15,004 bases of DNA. It comes from CAYMLQ01 sp964390795. Lineage in GTDB: Bacteria; Verrucomicrobiota; Kiritimatiellia; RFP12; UBA1067. The stretch covers positions 1 to 15,004 of the forward strand of contig CAYMLQ010000109.1 in NCBI GenBank assembly GCA_964390795.1, read 5' to 3'. The notes beneath the pieces are model-generated. The model searched no databases. It was not told where the DNA came from and saw only the letters and a list, made by a program, of their open reading frames with translations. The translations under genes were made by a program, and so were the position numbers. Positions 1 to 7,900 of this stretch are shown here, piece after piece (position 1 is the stretch's first letter; each line of letters begins with the position of its first letter).

Positions 1-55
1 GGACAGGAGTGTCCCCGCTCCCAGCACAACGGGGACAGGAGTGTCCCCGCTCCCA
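1..55. repeat. Two tandem copies of a short hairpin repeat
   Basis: Two copies with a 32-bp period lie at the window edge: 1-23 (cut by the edge) and 31-55. The complete copy begins with a perfect 7-bp inverted repeat, GGGGACA / TGTCCCC, around a GGAG loop, followed by GCTCCCA. A third, diverged copy lies within the coding region at 3773-3797; its 22-base core (3776-3797) matches bases 4-25 at 21 of 22 positions. That pattern suggests a mobile or frequently copied small element rather than a gene-specific site. No coding or RNA function can be assigned. More copies may lie upstream of the window. Confidence 0.75.
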
Positions 56-110
56 ACGCTACGCGCACACAACGCGCGTTCCTCGATCCCCCTGCCACCA
101 ACCGATTACA

Positions 111-1052
111 TCAGGCGGACGCCACAGCCTTCATTTTCTCAAGGCCGGTGCGGGCGGTCTCCTCGGCGGGCCGCTTCCAGTACTCGGCGTTGAACAGTTC
201 GATGGAGAGCCAGGGCTCGGAGCGGTTCTCGATGAAGGTCTTCAGAATGTCGCGGAGCGGCGCGATGCCGTCGCCGGGCCAGATGCGGTCGGCATCTTTG
301 ATCGTTTCGCGCGGCGGCTGGGCGGGGTAGTCGTTCATGTGGAAGCTGTAGGCGGCGCTGCGACCGAGCAGGCGCAGCGAGGCCGGGTCGCTGCCCCCCT
401 TGTACATGTGGAACGCGTCGGCTAGCACGCAGGCGTCGGGGTGTCCGGCGCGCGCGGCGACGTAGAGGCACTGGTCGAGGCGGCTGAGGTTGGCGGACGC
501 GCCCCAGAATTCGAGCTGCGGAATCACGCCCGAGTTGCGGCCGAGTTCCAGCACGGCGCGGTAGCGCTCGGCCGCGCGGTCGCGGTCGAGGGCCACGTCA
601 GGCTTGTTCACGCCGGCGGGCGAGGCGGCAATGTGCGTGCCGCCCAGTTGCGCGACGAGGCCCATGTCGCGCCGCATCTGTTCGAGGCCGGCGGCCCGCG
701 CGGCGTCGTCGTTGACCGCCCAGCCCGCAAAGCCGATGGCGCTGATGACGGTCAGGCCCGCGTCCGCGCAGCGTTTGCCGAGATCCTTCAGCGAGCCGCC
801 CGACTCGGCGACCTTGGCGAGGTCGGAGATCCACGGTTCAATTCCGGCGTAGCCCGCGCGGATGGCGAGATCGATCTGCGCGGGCAGGTCGAGCTTGTAA
901 CCGCGGATCGTGCCGGTGTTGAGGGCGAAGCGGAAGGTGCCGGCAGCGGGCTTGGTGAGGGCGGCTTGGGACGGCGTCGGCAGCGCCCACGCGCCCGCGC
1001 CGATGGCGGCGGCGGTCAGAAAAGAACGGCGGGATGTCAGGTTCCGAGTCAT
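111..1052 (-). CDS. Tat-exported sugar phosphate isomerase/epimerase-like TIM-barrel protein
   Basis: This 313-residue protein begins with a clear twin-arginine signal: SRRSFLT at residues 7-13, a hydrophobic Ala/Gly-rich stretch, then a probable cleavage site after PTPSQA near residue 30. The mature part reads like the xylose-isomerase-like TIM barrel (AP_endonuc_2 family), with segments such as AGYAGIEPWISD, FHMYKGGSDP and SFHMNDYP that fit the metal- and sugar-binding strands of that fold. Family members isomerise or epimerise sugars or inositols; the substrate here cannot be read from sequence. The Tat signal implies export of a folded, possibly metal-loaded enzyme to the periplasm. GGAGG lies 4 bases before the ATG, which supports this start. 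It stands alone on the minus strand, divergent from the toxin-antitoxin pair. Confidence 0.85.
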   Translation of the reverse strand: MTRNLTSRRSFLTAAAIGAGAWALPTPSQAALTKPAAGTFRFALNTGTIRGYKLDLPAQIDLAIRAGYAGIEPWISDLAKVAESGGSLKDLGKRCADAGLTVISAIGFAGWAVNDDAARAAGLEQMRRDMGLVAQLGGTHIAASPAGVNKPDVALDRDRAAERYRAVLELGRNSGVIPQLEFWGASANLSRLDQCLYVAARAGHPDACVLADAFHMYKGGSDPASLRLLGRSAAYSFHMNDYPAQPPRETIKDADRIWPGDGIAPLRDILKTFIENRSEPWLSIELFNAEYWKRPAEETARTGLEKMKAVASA

Positions 1053-1077
1053 GCGGCCTCCGTGTTAGAAGTCCCGA

Positions 1078-1107
1078 ATGTTAACCGGAAGGGACGGGGG
1101 AAGTCAA
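1078..1107 (-). promoter_or_regulatory. Putative sigma-70-type promoter of the epimerase-like gene
   Basis: Read on the minus strand, TTGACT (1107-1102) is followed after 18 bp by TAACAT (1083-1078). Transcription would start near 1071, about 19 bases before the ATG, leaving room for the GGAGG ribosome binding site. The -10 box is identical to the one proposed for the divergent toxin-antitoxin operon. This is motif-based only. Confidence 0.4.
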
Positions 1108-1136
1108 TGCGGGCGAGGCGTCCCTGAAATGCACGG

Positions 1137-1165
1137 TTGACATCGTAAGTCATAAGTCATAACAT
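1137..1165 (+). promoter_or_regulatory. Putative promoter of the toxin-antitoxin operon, predicted leaderless
   Basis: A perfect TTGACA (1137-1142) is followed by a 17-bp spacer and TAACAT (1160-1165, four of six bases matching the -10 consensus). Placing the last -10 base at -7 puts +1 at 1172, exactly the A of the antitoxin ATG. No good Shine-Dalgarno is visible; only GGA lies 3 bases before the ATG. The spacer is mostly two tandem TAAGTCA units, a natural place for a repressor to bind. Confidence 0.5.
1146..1159 (+). repeat. Tandem heptamer TAAGTCA x2, possible antitoxin operator
   Basis: Two exact adjacent copies of TAAGTCA (1146-1152 and 1153-1159) fill the -35/-10 spacer of the toxin-antitoxin promoter. 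Ribbon-helix-helix antitoxins commonly repress their own operon by binding short repeats, so this could be the operator; that is inference. A different 7-bp-periodic array occurs at 12788-12822, so a general heptamer-repeat process is an alternative origin. Confidence 0.45.
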
Positions 1166-1171
1166 GGAAAT

Positions 1172-1390
1172 ATGAGATTAACCCTGTCCATACCCGATGC
1201 AGTCGCGCACCGTTTTCAAGTGGCCGTCCCTCAGCGGCAACGGTCAAAGTTAGTCACCCGGCTCCTGGAACAGACCTTGGCAGAGCGGGAAGATACATTG
1301 GCGGCCGCCTGTCGAGCAGCCAACCGAGACACGGCGCTTGCCAAAGAGATCGACGATTGGCAAGCGTTTGACGACGGGGTCGCGGAATGA
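1172..1390 (+). CDS. Ribbon-helix-helix antitoxin of a MazEF/PemIK-type system
   Basis: This 72-residue protein has the layout of a ribbon-helix-helix antitoxin: a short N-terminal strand (LTLSIPDA, residues 3-10) for DNA contact, two helices (about 11-38, including RSKLVTRLLEQTLAERE), then an acidic, Trp-containing tail (EIDDWQAFDDGVAE) of the kind that wraps around and blocks the toxin. It would neutralise the MazF-family protein encoded next and repress the operon. Its stop overlaps the toxin start (ATGA, 1387-1390), so the two are translationally coupled. The start has no strong ribosome binding site and coincides with the predicted transcription start. I do not assign mazE because classical MazE has a different (AbrB-like) fold. 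Confidence 0.8.
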   Translation: MRLTLSIPDAVAHRFQVAVPQRQRSKLVTRLLEQTLAEREDTLAAACRAANRDTALAKEIDDWQAFDDGVAE

Positions 1391-1725
1391 ACGAGACAAA
1401 CATCACACGCGGGGACATCTGGTGGGTGTCGCTTGACCCGGCGCAAGGATCGGAGATCAAAAAAACACGCCCGTGTGTGGTGCTGACTCATAACACATTA
1501 AACAAGCTGAGAAAGACGGTCGTCGTTGTGCCGCTCTCCTCTGCGGCCAGCCCACACCCTCCAATCACGGTGTCGGTGACATGCCAGAAACGGGAGGTCG
1601 TAGCCGTTATCGATCAAATCCGCGCGGTCGCCAAACATCGGCTCAAATCCAAGATCGAGACCCTCGCGTCGGGCGATCTCGATGCGATTATCAGAGCCCT
1701 GTCCGCGATCCTCGAAATTCGATGA
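1387..1725 (+). CDS. mazF: MazF/PemK-family endoribonuclease toxin
   Basis: This 112-residue protein has typical family length and opens with the signature RGDIWWVSLDPAQGSE (residues 8-23), followed by IKKTRPCVVLT with the conserved Arg of the active site and VVVVPLSS, which matches the second active-site strand (Ser where many members have Thr). The C-terminal part (VIDQIRAVAKHRLKSKI) matches the dimer helix region. MazF toxins are sequence-specific mRNA interferases that cut single-stranded RNA and arrest growth when the antitoxin is degraded. It overlaps the antitoxin by 4 bases. By eye the pair is less GC-rich than the flanking carbohydrate genes, consistent with horizontal gain. The ORF appears intact. 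Confidence 0.93.
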   Translation: MNETNITRGDIWWVSLDPAQGSEIKKTRPCVVLTHNTLNKLRKTVVVVPLSSAASPHPPITVSVTCQKREVVAVIDQIRAVAKHRLKSKIETLASGDLDAIIRALSAILEIR

Positions 1726-1728
1726 TAT

Positions 1729-1759
1729 TTGATTTTCGCCGAGGGGGTGTTAGTATAAG
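1729..1759 (+). promoter_or_regulatory. Weak candidate promoter for the glycosidase-peptidase-NHL operon
   Basis: TTGATT (1729-1734) and TATAAG (1754-1759) lie between the mazF stop and the next ribosome binding site, in a locally AT-rich stretch. The 19-bp spacer is longer than ideal. Transcription would start near 1766. Read-through from mazF remains possible because I see no terminator between them. Confidence 0.3.
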
Positions 1760-1783
1760 CAATCGAAGGGGGGAGGCATGTGC

Positions 1784-3724
1784 ATGAGTCGTAAGATGTG
1801 TCTGGGAGCATGGGCAGCCTTGGCGTGTACCGTTGCGGTCGCAGCCGAGCAGGGGAATGCGGTGCGCAATCCGGGTTTAGAAGAGACCGACGCTTCCGGC
1901 GCAACGGTCGGCTGGTCGGGCCGGAAACCGGCCTACAGCTTTGCGGACGGCGCCGGGCGCGGCGGATCGCGCGGACTCGCGTTCGATAACAGCGACCCGA
2001 AATTCTACTCGTTCCCGACGCAGAAGTTGGACATCCAGCCTGGGTGCTGTTATGCCTTTGAGGTGTGGGTCAGGACGGAAGAGCTGAAAGGCGATGAGAC
2101 GGGCGCGTCGATTTGTCTGGAGTGGTCCGGGCCTGACGGCAAATGGCTGGGTGGCGCGTATGCCGACGGCGTGCGCGGCACCAGCGACGGGTGGAAGAGG
2201 GTGCAGGGCTTTACGACGGCACTGCCGACGAATGCCGCGCGGGTCACGGTCGCGCCCTACGTGCGGCGCGGCATGACCGGCAAGGCGTGGTTCGACGACC
2301 TGAGCGTCACGCGCCACTATCCGCCGCTGGTGACGACCGTGAGCGCCTCCTGTTACCGGCATACGGCGGTGAGTGGCCCCGTGACGTTCTACGCGGGGCT
2401 GACGCTGAAGGAGTCGGGCGTCAAGGTTGAGGAGGTCGACGGCGAGTTCGTCTTTGTGGCCGCAGGCGGCAAGGCATTTCGCACGTCCAAACCTGACGCG
2501 CTGACGCCTGACCTCGCAAGATTGAATGTGGACGCTTCCGAGTTTCCGGTCGGCGACTACACCGTCCGTTTTGCGCTTACAGCCCCTGACGGCACTCCCA
2601 AGGGCGCGGCTACGACGCCTTTCCAGCGCGTCGCCGCACTGCCGGAGCGCAAGGCGTATATCGACGACCACCGGCGGCTGATCGTCGACGGAAAGCCGTT
2701 TTTCCCGCTGGGCATGTACTGGAGCGGCGTGAAGGAGCCGGAGTTGGAGACCTATGCCAAGGGGCCGTTCAACTGCCTCATGCCGTATGGGAGTCCGAAC
2801 ACGAGTCAGATGGACGCCTGCCACGCGCGCGGCCTGAAGGTGATCTACTCGATCAAGGATTTCTACTCAGGCACGCACTGGGCGCCGTCGGCCATGAAGA
2901 CGGAGGCGGACGAACGTGCAGAAATCAACAAGCGCGTGGGGCTCTATCGCAACCATCCCGCTCTGCTCGCGTGGTACATCAACGACGAGATGCCCCTGGC
3001 GATGGTCGACCGGCTGTCCGCGCGGCAGCGCCTGATGGAGGAGTTGGACCCGGATCATCCGACCTGGGTGGTGCTCTACCAGTACAATCAGGTGCGGGCC
3101 TACCTGTCGACCTTCGACGTCGTCGGCACGGATCCGTACCCGATTCCAGATAAGCCCGCGGGAACCGCGCTGGAGTGGACGCGCATCACGCGCGACCAGA
3201 CGTACAACACGCGGGCCGTATGGCAGGTGCCGCAGGTGTTCGACTGGGGCGCATACCGTAAAGGGGAGGCGCGTGAGAAGACGCGGGCACCGACGCTGGA
3301 GGAAATGCGGTTCATGGCGTGGCAGTGCGTGGCTGCGGGCGCGAATGGCCTGGTGTTTTATTCGTTCTTCGACCTCTTCAAAATGAAGGACCGCGACCCG
3401 TTCGAGAAACGCTGGGCCGACGTCTGTGCCATGGCGGGAGAGGTCAAGCGCTTCATTCCGGTCATCCTCTCGGTTGACGCCGCTCCGACCGTGACCTGCG
3501 AAGGTCCGGCCTCGGTTGAGACGCGCGTCTGGCGGTCTGGAGCGGATGTCTATCTGCTGGCGGTGAACGGCGCGTCCGTGCCCGTGACGGCGACGGTGGC
3601 GGTTGCCGGCGGCTTCAACTCGCTGGACGCCGAGTTCGGACGACCGCCGGTACGCGACGGGGATGCAAAGCTCACCTACCGGTTTGCACCTTTTGAGGCG
3701 GTGATGGTGCGGTTGGGGAAGTGA
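1784..3724 (+). CDS. Secreted glycoside hydrolase-like TIM-barrel protein with N-terminal CBM-like domain
   Basis: This 646-residue protein starts with a signal peptide (MSRKMCLGAWAALACTVAVA). I chose ATG 1784 over ATG 1778 because GGAGG (1772-1776) is 7 bases from it but only 1 base from the earlier codon. Residues about 25-175 (NAVRNPGLEE to AWFDDLSV) resemble a CBM4/9-like beta-sandwich, and a second beta-rich segment reaches about 285. RRLIVDGKPFFPLGMYW then leads into a clan GH-A-like TIM barrel ending near 570, with a short beta domain last. WYINDEM (E402) fits the acid/base Glu after barrel strand 4; I cannot identify a confident nucleophile Glu, so activity is uncertain. The product is probably exported and acts on, or binds, polysaccharide. 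It is the first gene of an operon with the HExxH and NHL genes. Confidence 0.75.
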   Translation: MSRKMCLGAWAALACTVAVAAEQGNAVRNPGLEETDASGATVGWSGRKPAYSFADGAGRGGSRGLAFDNSDPKFYSFPTQKLDIQPGCCYAFEVWVRTEELKGDETGASICLEWSGPDGKWLGGAYADGVRGTSDGWKRVQGFTTALPTNAARVTVAPYVRRGMTGKAWFDDLSVTRHYPPLVTTVSASCYRHTAVSGPVTFYAGLTLKESGVKVEEVDGEFVFVAAGGKAFRTSKPDALTPDLARLNVDASEFPVGDYTVRFALTAPDGTPKGAATTPFQRVAALPERKAYIDDHRRLIVDGKPFFPLGMYWSGVKEPELETYAKGPFNCLMPYGSPNTSQMDACHARGLKVIYSIKDFYSGTHWAPSAMKTEADERAEINKRVGLYRNHPALLAWYINDEMPLAMVDRLSARQRLMEELDPDHPTWVVLYQYNQVRAYLSTFDVVGTDPYPIPDKPAGTALEWTRITRDQTYNTRAVWQVPQVFDWGAYRKGEAREKTRAPTLEEMRFMAWQCVAAGANGLVFYSFFDLFKMKDRDPFEKRWADVCAMAGEVKRFIPVILSVDAAPTVTCEGPASVETRVWRSGADVYLLAVNGASVPVTATVAVAGGFNSLDAEFGRPPVRDGDAKLTYRFAPFEAVMVRLGK

Positions 3725-3741
3725 GGACGAGAGCCCATTCG

Positions 3742-4920
3742 ATGAAGAGCGGAAACGGCATGTTGCTTGAAAGGCCAGGAGTGTCCCTGCTCCCAGCGGG
3801 GATGATCCTCATTCTGCTGGGCGCGCTTGCGCTCCGATGGCCTTTGCTGGCCGAGATAGAAAAGGCGGATTCGTTGGTTGGCACGAGCGTGACCGTCAAG
3901 AATGTGTACCGCAGTTCGGGCGGCGTGACCATCACCAAGTTGCGCTCGGACAAAGATGTCGAGGCTGCCCGCAGCGCCTTGCAGGCCGCGCTGAAGAAGT
4001 ACCCGGCGTCGTTCATTGCGCGCGTGCTGAATACGGTGTACGTCGGCTCGGAGCTGAAGTGGACGTCGAACAAGGAGAGGCAGACGGACGGCTGGTGCGG
4101 TCTGTACCGGTATCAGGACCGGACGATTTTCATGAAGTTCGATGGCAATGCGGCGCAGTTCGAGAGCGTCTTCCACCACGAACTGGCGCATGGCATCCAT
4201 TTTGGGTTTCACGCCGAATTCAATGAGGCCGCATGGCTGGCCGCATGCCCCTCCGGGTTTCACTATACGGGCGTCGCAGATTCCCGCCCGCCGACGCCGG
4301 AATTGAATCAGCAAGGTTTTGTGCGGCCGTATGCGATGCACAGCCTGCCGGAGGACGTCGCCTGCCTCGCCGAGCGCCTGATCGGCGATCCGGAGGGTTT
4401 TGCCAAAGGTCCGGGGCGGTTCGAGCGGATCAACCGCAAGGCGCGGGTGCTGGCCGCCCTCTACCAGACGGTCGATCCGGTGATGACGGTGTCGTATTTC
4501 CGGTTGCAGCAGGCGGCTGCGGAACGCGACTCCGCTGCGGCGGCTGAGTCGGCCGCCGACGAGCGCGGCCGCCCGCTGCTGGTTTCCGCGCAGGCGGAGC
4601 GGGGCGCTTTCTTGGGAAACTTTAAGGAGGGCGACCGCGTGACGCTTCTCTACCGCGACGGGGACAAGCCGCGCGGCAAGAGCACGCTGACCTTTGCGCC
4701 GGAGAGCCCTGCGAATATCACGCTGTGCCGGAGGCGGATCGCGCACACGGAGCCGGATCTGACGGTTCTGTCCAACGTACCGCGCCTCAGCCATGAGCGG
4801 ACGTTCACGCATACGTTTAAGGAGGACTGTGCGGCCGTGCTCAAAATGGATGGCGAGGCGGCCGACGGCGTGGGCAAAGTCAGGTTTGAGTTTCAGATTG
4901 ATCGCAGCGGGCGCCTGTAA
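3742..4920 (+). CDS. HExxH zinc metallopeptidase-like protein, secreted or membrane-anchored
   Basis: With the ATG at 3742 the protein has 392 residues. A GTG at 3721 overlapping the upstream stop (GTGA) would add 7 residues and couple translation; ATG 3802, just before the hydrophobic stretch MILILLGALALRWPLLA, is a third option, and none has a strong ribosome binding site. HHELAHGIH supplies the HExxH zinc motif (H146, E147, H150). Further on, GFVRPYAMHSLPEDVACLAE resembles the segment with the third ligand in putative zinc metallopeptidases of the Peptidase_Mx1/anthrax-lethal-factor-like group, suggesting E204 as the ligand; E162 in FNEAAW is the alternative. Substrate and peptidase activity are unproven. 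A dispersed repeat copy (3773-3797) encodes part of the N-terminal region. It lies between the glycosidase-like and NHL genes in one operon. Confidence 0.68.
   Translation: MKSGNGMLLERPGVSLLPAGMILILLGALALRWPLLAEIEKADSLVGTSVTVKNVYRSSGGVTITKLRSDKDVEAARSALQAALKKYPASFIARVLNTVYVGSELKWTSNKERQTDGWCGLYRYQDRTIFMKFDGNAAQFESVFHHELAHGIHFGFHAEFNEAAWLAACPSGFHYTGVADSRPPTPELNQQGFVRPYAMHSLPEDVACLAERLIGDPEGFAKGPGRFERINRKARVLAALYQTVDPVMTVSYFRLQQAAAERDSAAAAESAADERGRPLLVSAQAERGAFLGNFKEGDRVTLLYRDGDKPRGKSTLTFAPESPANITLCRRRIAHTEPDLTVLSNVPRLSHERTFTHTFKEDCAAVLKMDGEAADGVGKVRFEFQIDRSGRL
3773..3797 (+). repeat. Coding copy of the window-edge dispersed repeat
   Basis: The 22 bases at 3776-3797 match 4-25 at 21 positions; the single change replaces C with T in the CCCC run. 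In the metallopeptidase-like gene this segment encodes the GVSLLPA stretch just before the hydrophobic signal or anchor. The 5' hairpin arm seen in the intergenic copies is degraded here. The element was apparently copied into the beginning of this gene, or into its leader if translation really starts at 3802. Confidence 0.65.
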
Positions 4921-4941
4921 ACGACGGAAAGGTGAAGATAG

Positions 4942-7900
4942 ATGAGCGGTAAGACGGACGCAAAGCGGGCGAAGGCGGGAGCCGGGCAAACCAGGCGGGG
5001 ATGTGCCTGGCGTGCGGCCTTTTTCAGTGTTTTCTCGATCCTCCTGTTTTCGGGGTGCGCGACTCCGCAGGTTGAGACCGGTACGGAATACGCGTGGCGG
5101 ACGCTGGTCGGCAAGCCGGGCGGGCTGGGCAATGTGGACGGGATGGGCGCTGCCGCGCGTTTCTGCCAGCCGTCAGGCGTCGCGCTCGACGCGGCAGGCA
5201 ACGTGTACGTCGCGGACTACTACAACTATGCGATCCGCAAGATCACGCCGGACGGCACGGTGACGGCGTTTGCTGGCTGCGTGGGCGAGCCGGGCGGCAC
5301 GGACGGCGCGGGAAACGCCGCGCGTTTCGACCGGCCGCTCGGCCTGGCTGCGGACGCTGGCGGAAATCTGTATGTGGCGGACAGCGGCAACCACGTGATC
5401 CGCAAGGTGACGCCTGATGGCGTGGTTTCCACTTTTGCAGGGCGTGCGGGCGAACAGGGCAGCACGGACGCCGTCGGGCGCGAGGCCCGTTTCCGCACGC
5501 CAACGGATGTCGCCGTCGACGCCTCGGGCAACGTGTATGTGGCGGACGCCTACAACCACGCGGTGCGGAAAATCACGCCTGCGGGCGCGGTCACGACGCT
5601 GGCGGGCAAAGTGGAGCTGAAGGGCGGTGTCACGGTGGGCGGCTTTGCGGATGGCAAGGGCACAGCTGCACGATTCCGGACGCCGCGCGGTGTGGCGGTG
5701 GACAGCGCGGGCAACGTGTATGTGGCGGATACGGAGAATGCGCTGCTCCGCAAGGTGCTGCCGGACGGCACCGTCAAAACGCTGGCAGGCGGCGCGGGCA
5801 GCGCCGGTTACGCGAACGGCACAAACGCCGTGGCGCGGTTCAGCAATCCGCAGGGCGTGACGGTCGATGCGTCGGGAAACATCTTCGTTGCGGATACGGG
5901 GAATCAGGTGATCCGCAAAGTGACGGCAGCGGGGCTCGTATCGACGGTGACGAACGGACTGGCGAGGTTCCCCTCCCCGAGGGCGGTGGCGGCGGACAAG
6001 GCCGGCAACCTCGTGGTGGCGGATAACGACAGCCAGACCATCAGCCGAATCGCGGCGAAGGGGGGCGTGACAGTCCTGGCAGGCAGCGCGAGTACCCATG
6101 GCAGTGCGGAGGGCCAGGGCGGCGCAGCCCGGTTCAACCGGCCCTGCGGGATCGTTTTGGGCCGCTCGAAGCGGCTGCTGGTGACGGACAATTTCAACCA
6201 CACGCTCCGGGCGGTGACGCCGGACGGCGTGGTCACGACACTGGCCGGGCGGGCATGGTCCGCCGGCGCCGCCGACGGCAAGGGCGACGCGGCGCGTTTC
6301 TTCTGGCCGTCCGGCGCGGCGCAGGACGGGGCGGGCAACGCGTATGTTGCAGATGCGGGGAACCATACGATCCGCAAGGTGTCGCCGGAAGGCGTTGTGA
6401 CGACGCTGGCGGGCGGCGCGGGCACCAACGGGTGGTCCGACGGCACGGGCGGCAAGGCCCGCTTCGCGTGGCCCGCCGATGTGGCGCTGGACGGCGCCGG
6501 CAATCTGCTGGTCGCGGACCGCGCCAACCACGTGATCCGGAAGGTCACGCCGTCCGGCGAGGTGACAACCGTAGCGGGCGGCGCGGGAAAGGCGGGGCGC
6601 GCGGACGGAGTCGTAGGCTCGGCGCGGTTCAACAACCCGTCGGGTGTGGCGGTGGATGCCGTGGGCCATGTTTACGTGGCGGATACCGGCAACCACACGA
6701 TTCGGAAAATCATGCCCGGCGGAGAGGTGACGACGCTGGCGGGGTGCGCGGGAATGAAAGGCGGCGCGGACGGGCAAGGCGCTTTGGCGCGCTTGAACGG
6801 GCCTGCGGACGTGACGGCGGATGCGGCTGGCAACATCTATGTGGCGGATCGCGACAACCATCTGATCCGTCTCGTGACGCCGGCTGGTGCGGTGAGCACG
6901 CTTGGCGGTCTGCCGAACACGATGTCCGCGGCCGACGGCATCGGTTGCAACGCGCGGTTCGCGCAACCGTCGGGAGTGGCGTTAGACAGCGACGGGTTCA
7001 TTTATGTGGCGGACGCGTGTAATAACCGGATCGCCGTGGGTGCGCCGCGCGTCGTAGGGCGCAGCGTGATCTCGCCGGCTCACGGGGGGAACAGCGGCAC
7101 TGCGGAGGGGGCCGGTTGCGTGTCAGTCCCGAGCGAGCCCTATGCGTGGGACGTGTTTGCCGGAGAGCCGGGAGTGTCCGGCGTGGATGACGGCAAAGGG
7201 CGTGCGGCGCGTCTGGGCGGGCCGCAGGGGCTGGCTCTCGATGCCCGCGGCGTGCTGTATGTGGCCGACAGCCGCAAGGGCGCGATCCGGAAGATCACGC
7301 CGGAGGGCGTGGTGACGACGCTTGCGGTGGAGCGCGGGCGGTTGACCGCACCGCTTGGGATTACCGTAGGTAGCGATGGGCACTGTTACGTTTCCGATGC
7401 GGCGCATGCGCTTTGGAAAGTGGCCTCTTCAGGAGCGGTTACGAAGTTGGCGGGTGCGGCGAATCAGCGTGGCGCCGCCGATGGCGCGGGAAGCGCGGCG
7501 CGGTTCGATTTCATTCCCGGGATCGCGGCTGACGCGGCGGGCAGCATCTGTGTGGCGGACCACAATAATGGCACGCTGCGACGGGTGTCGCCCGACGGCG
7601 GGGTGACGACTCTGGCGGGTCGCGCGGGGCAGGAGGGCACGGTGGACGGTGTCGGGGCTGCGGCGCGGTTTAAACATCCGACTGCGGTGGCGCTCGACCG
7701 CGAGGGGAACCTGTTTGTCGCGGCGGGCGACAAGATCCGCAAGGTGACGCCGCAGGGCGCGGTTACGACGATCGCTGGAGCCGAGCCTTTCGGGCGGCTC
7801 GACGGTATTGCGGTTGATAACGACGGAAACGTCTACGCGGCTGGCCGCGAGCGGCATGTGATTTGGAAGGTGACTCCCAAGGGCGCTGTAGCCAAAGTGG

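Noticed and set aside
441..1127. 228-codon plus-strand open frame opposite the epimerase-like gene
   Set aside because: The minus strand has a Tat signal, ribosome binding site and TIM-barrel motifs; this frame is a shadow.
3676..4989. 437-codon minus-strand open frame opposite the metallopeptidase-like gene
   Set aside because: It spans two real plus-strand genes and has Arg-rich shadow composition.
5173..6966. 597-codon minus-strand open frame opposite the NHL gene
   Set aside because: Its low-complexity Arg/His/Ala-rich translation mirrors the repeated NHL codons on the plus strand; it is a shadow of high-GC repeats with no recognisable domain.
7167..7182. GCCGG/CCGGC hairpin around GAGTGT, similar to the dispersed repeat
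   Set aside because: Only a short core is shared with the 1-55 repeat and it encodes the normal module-opening sequence of the NHL protein; probably coincidence.
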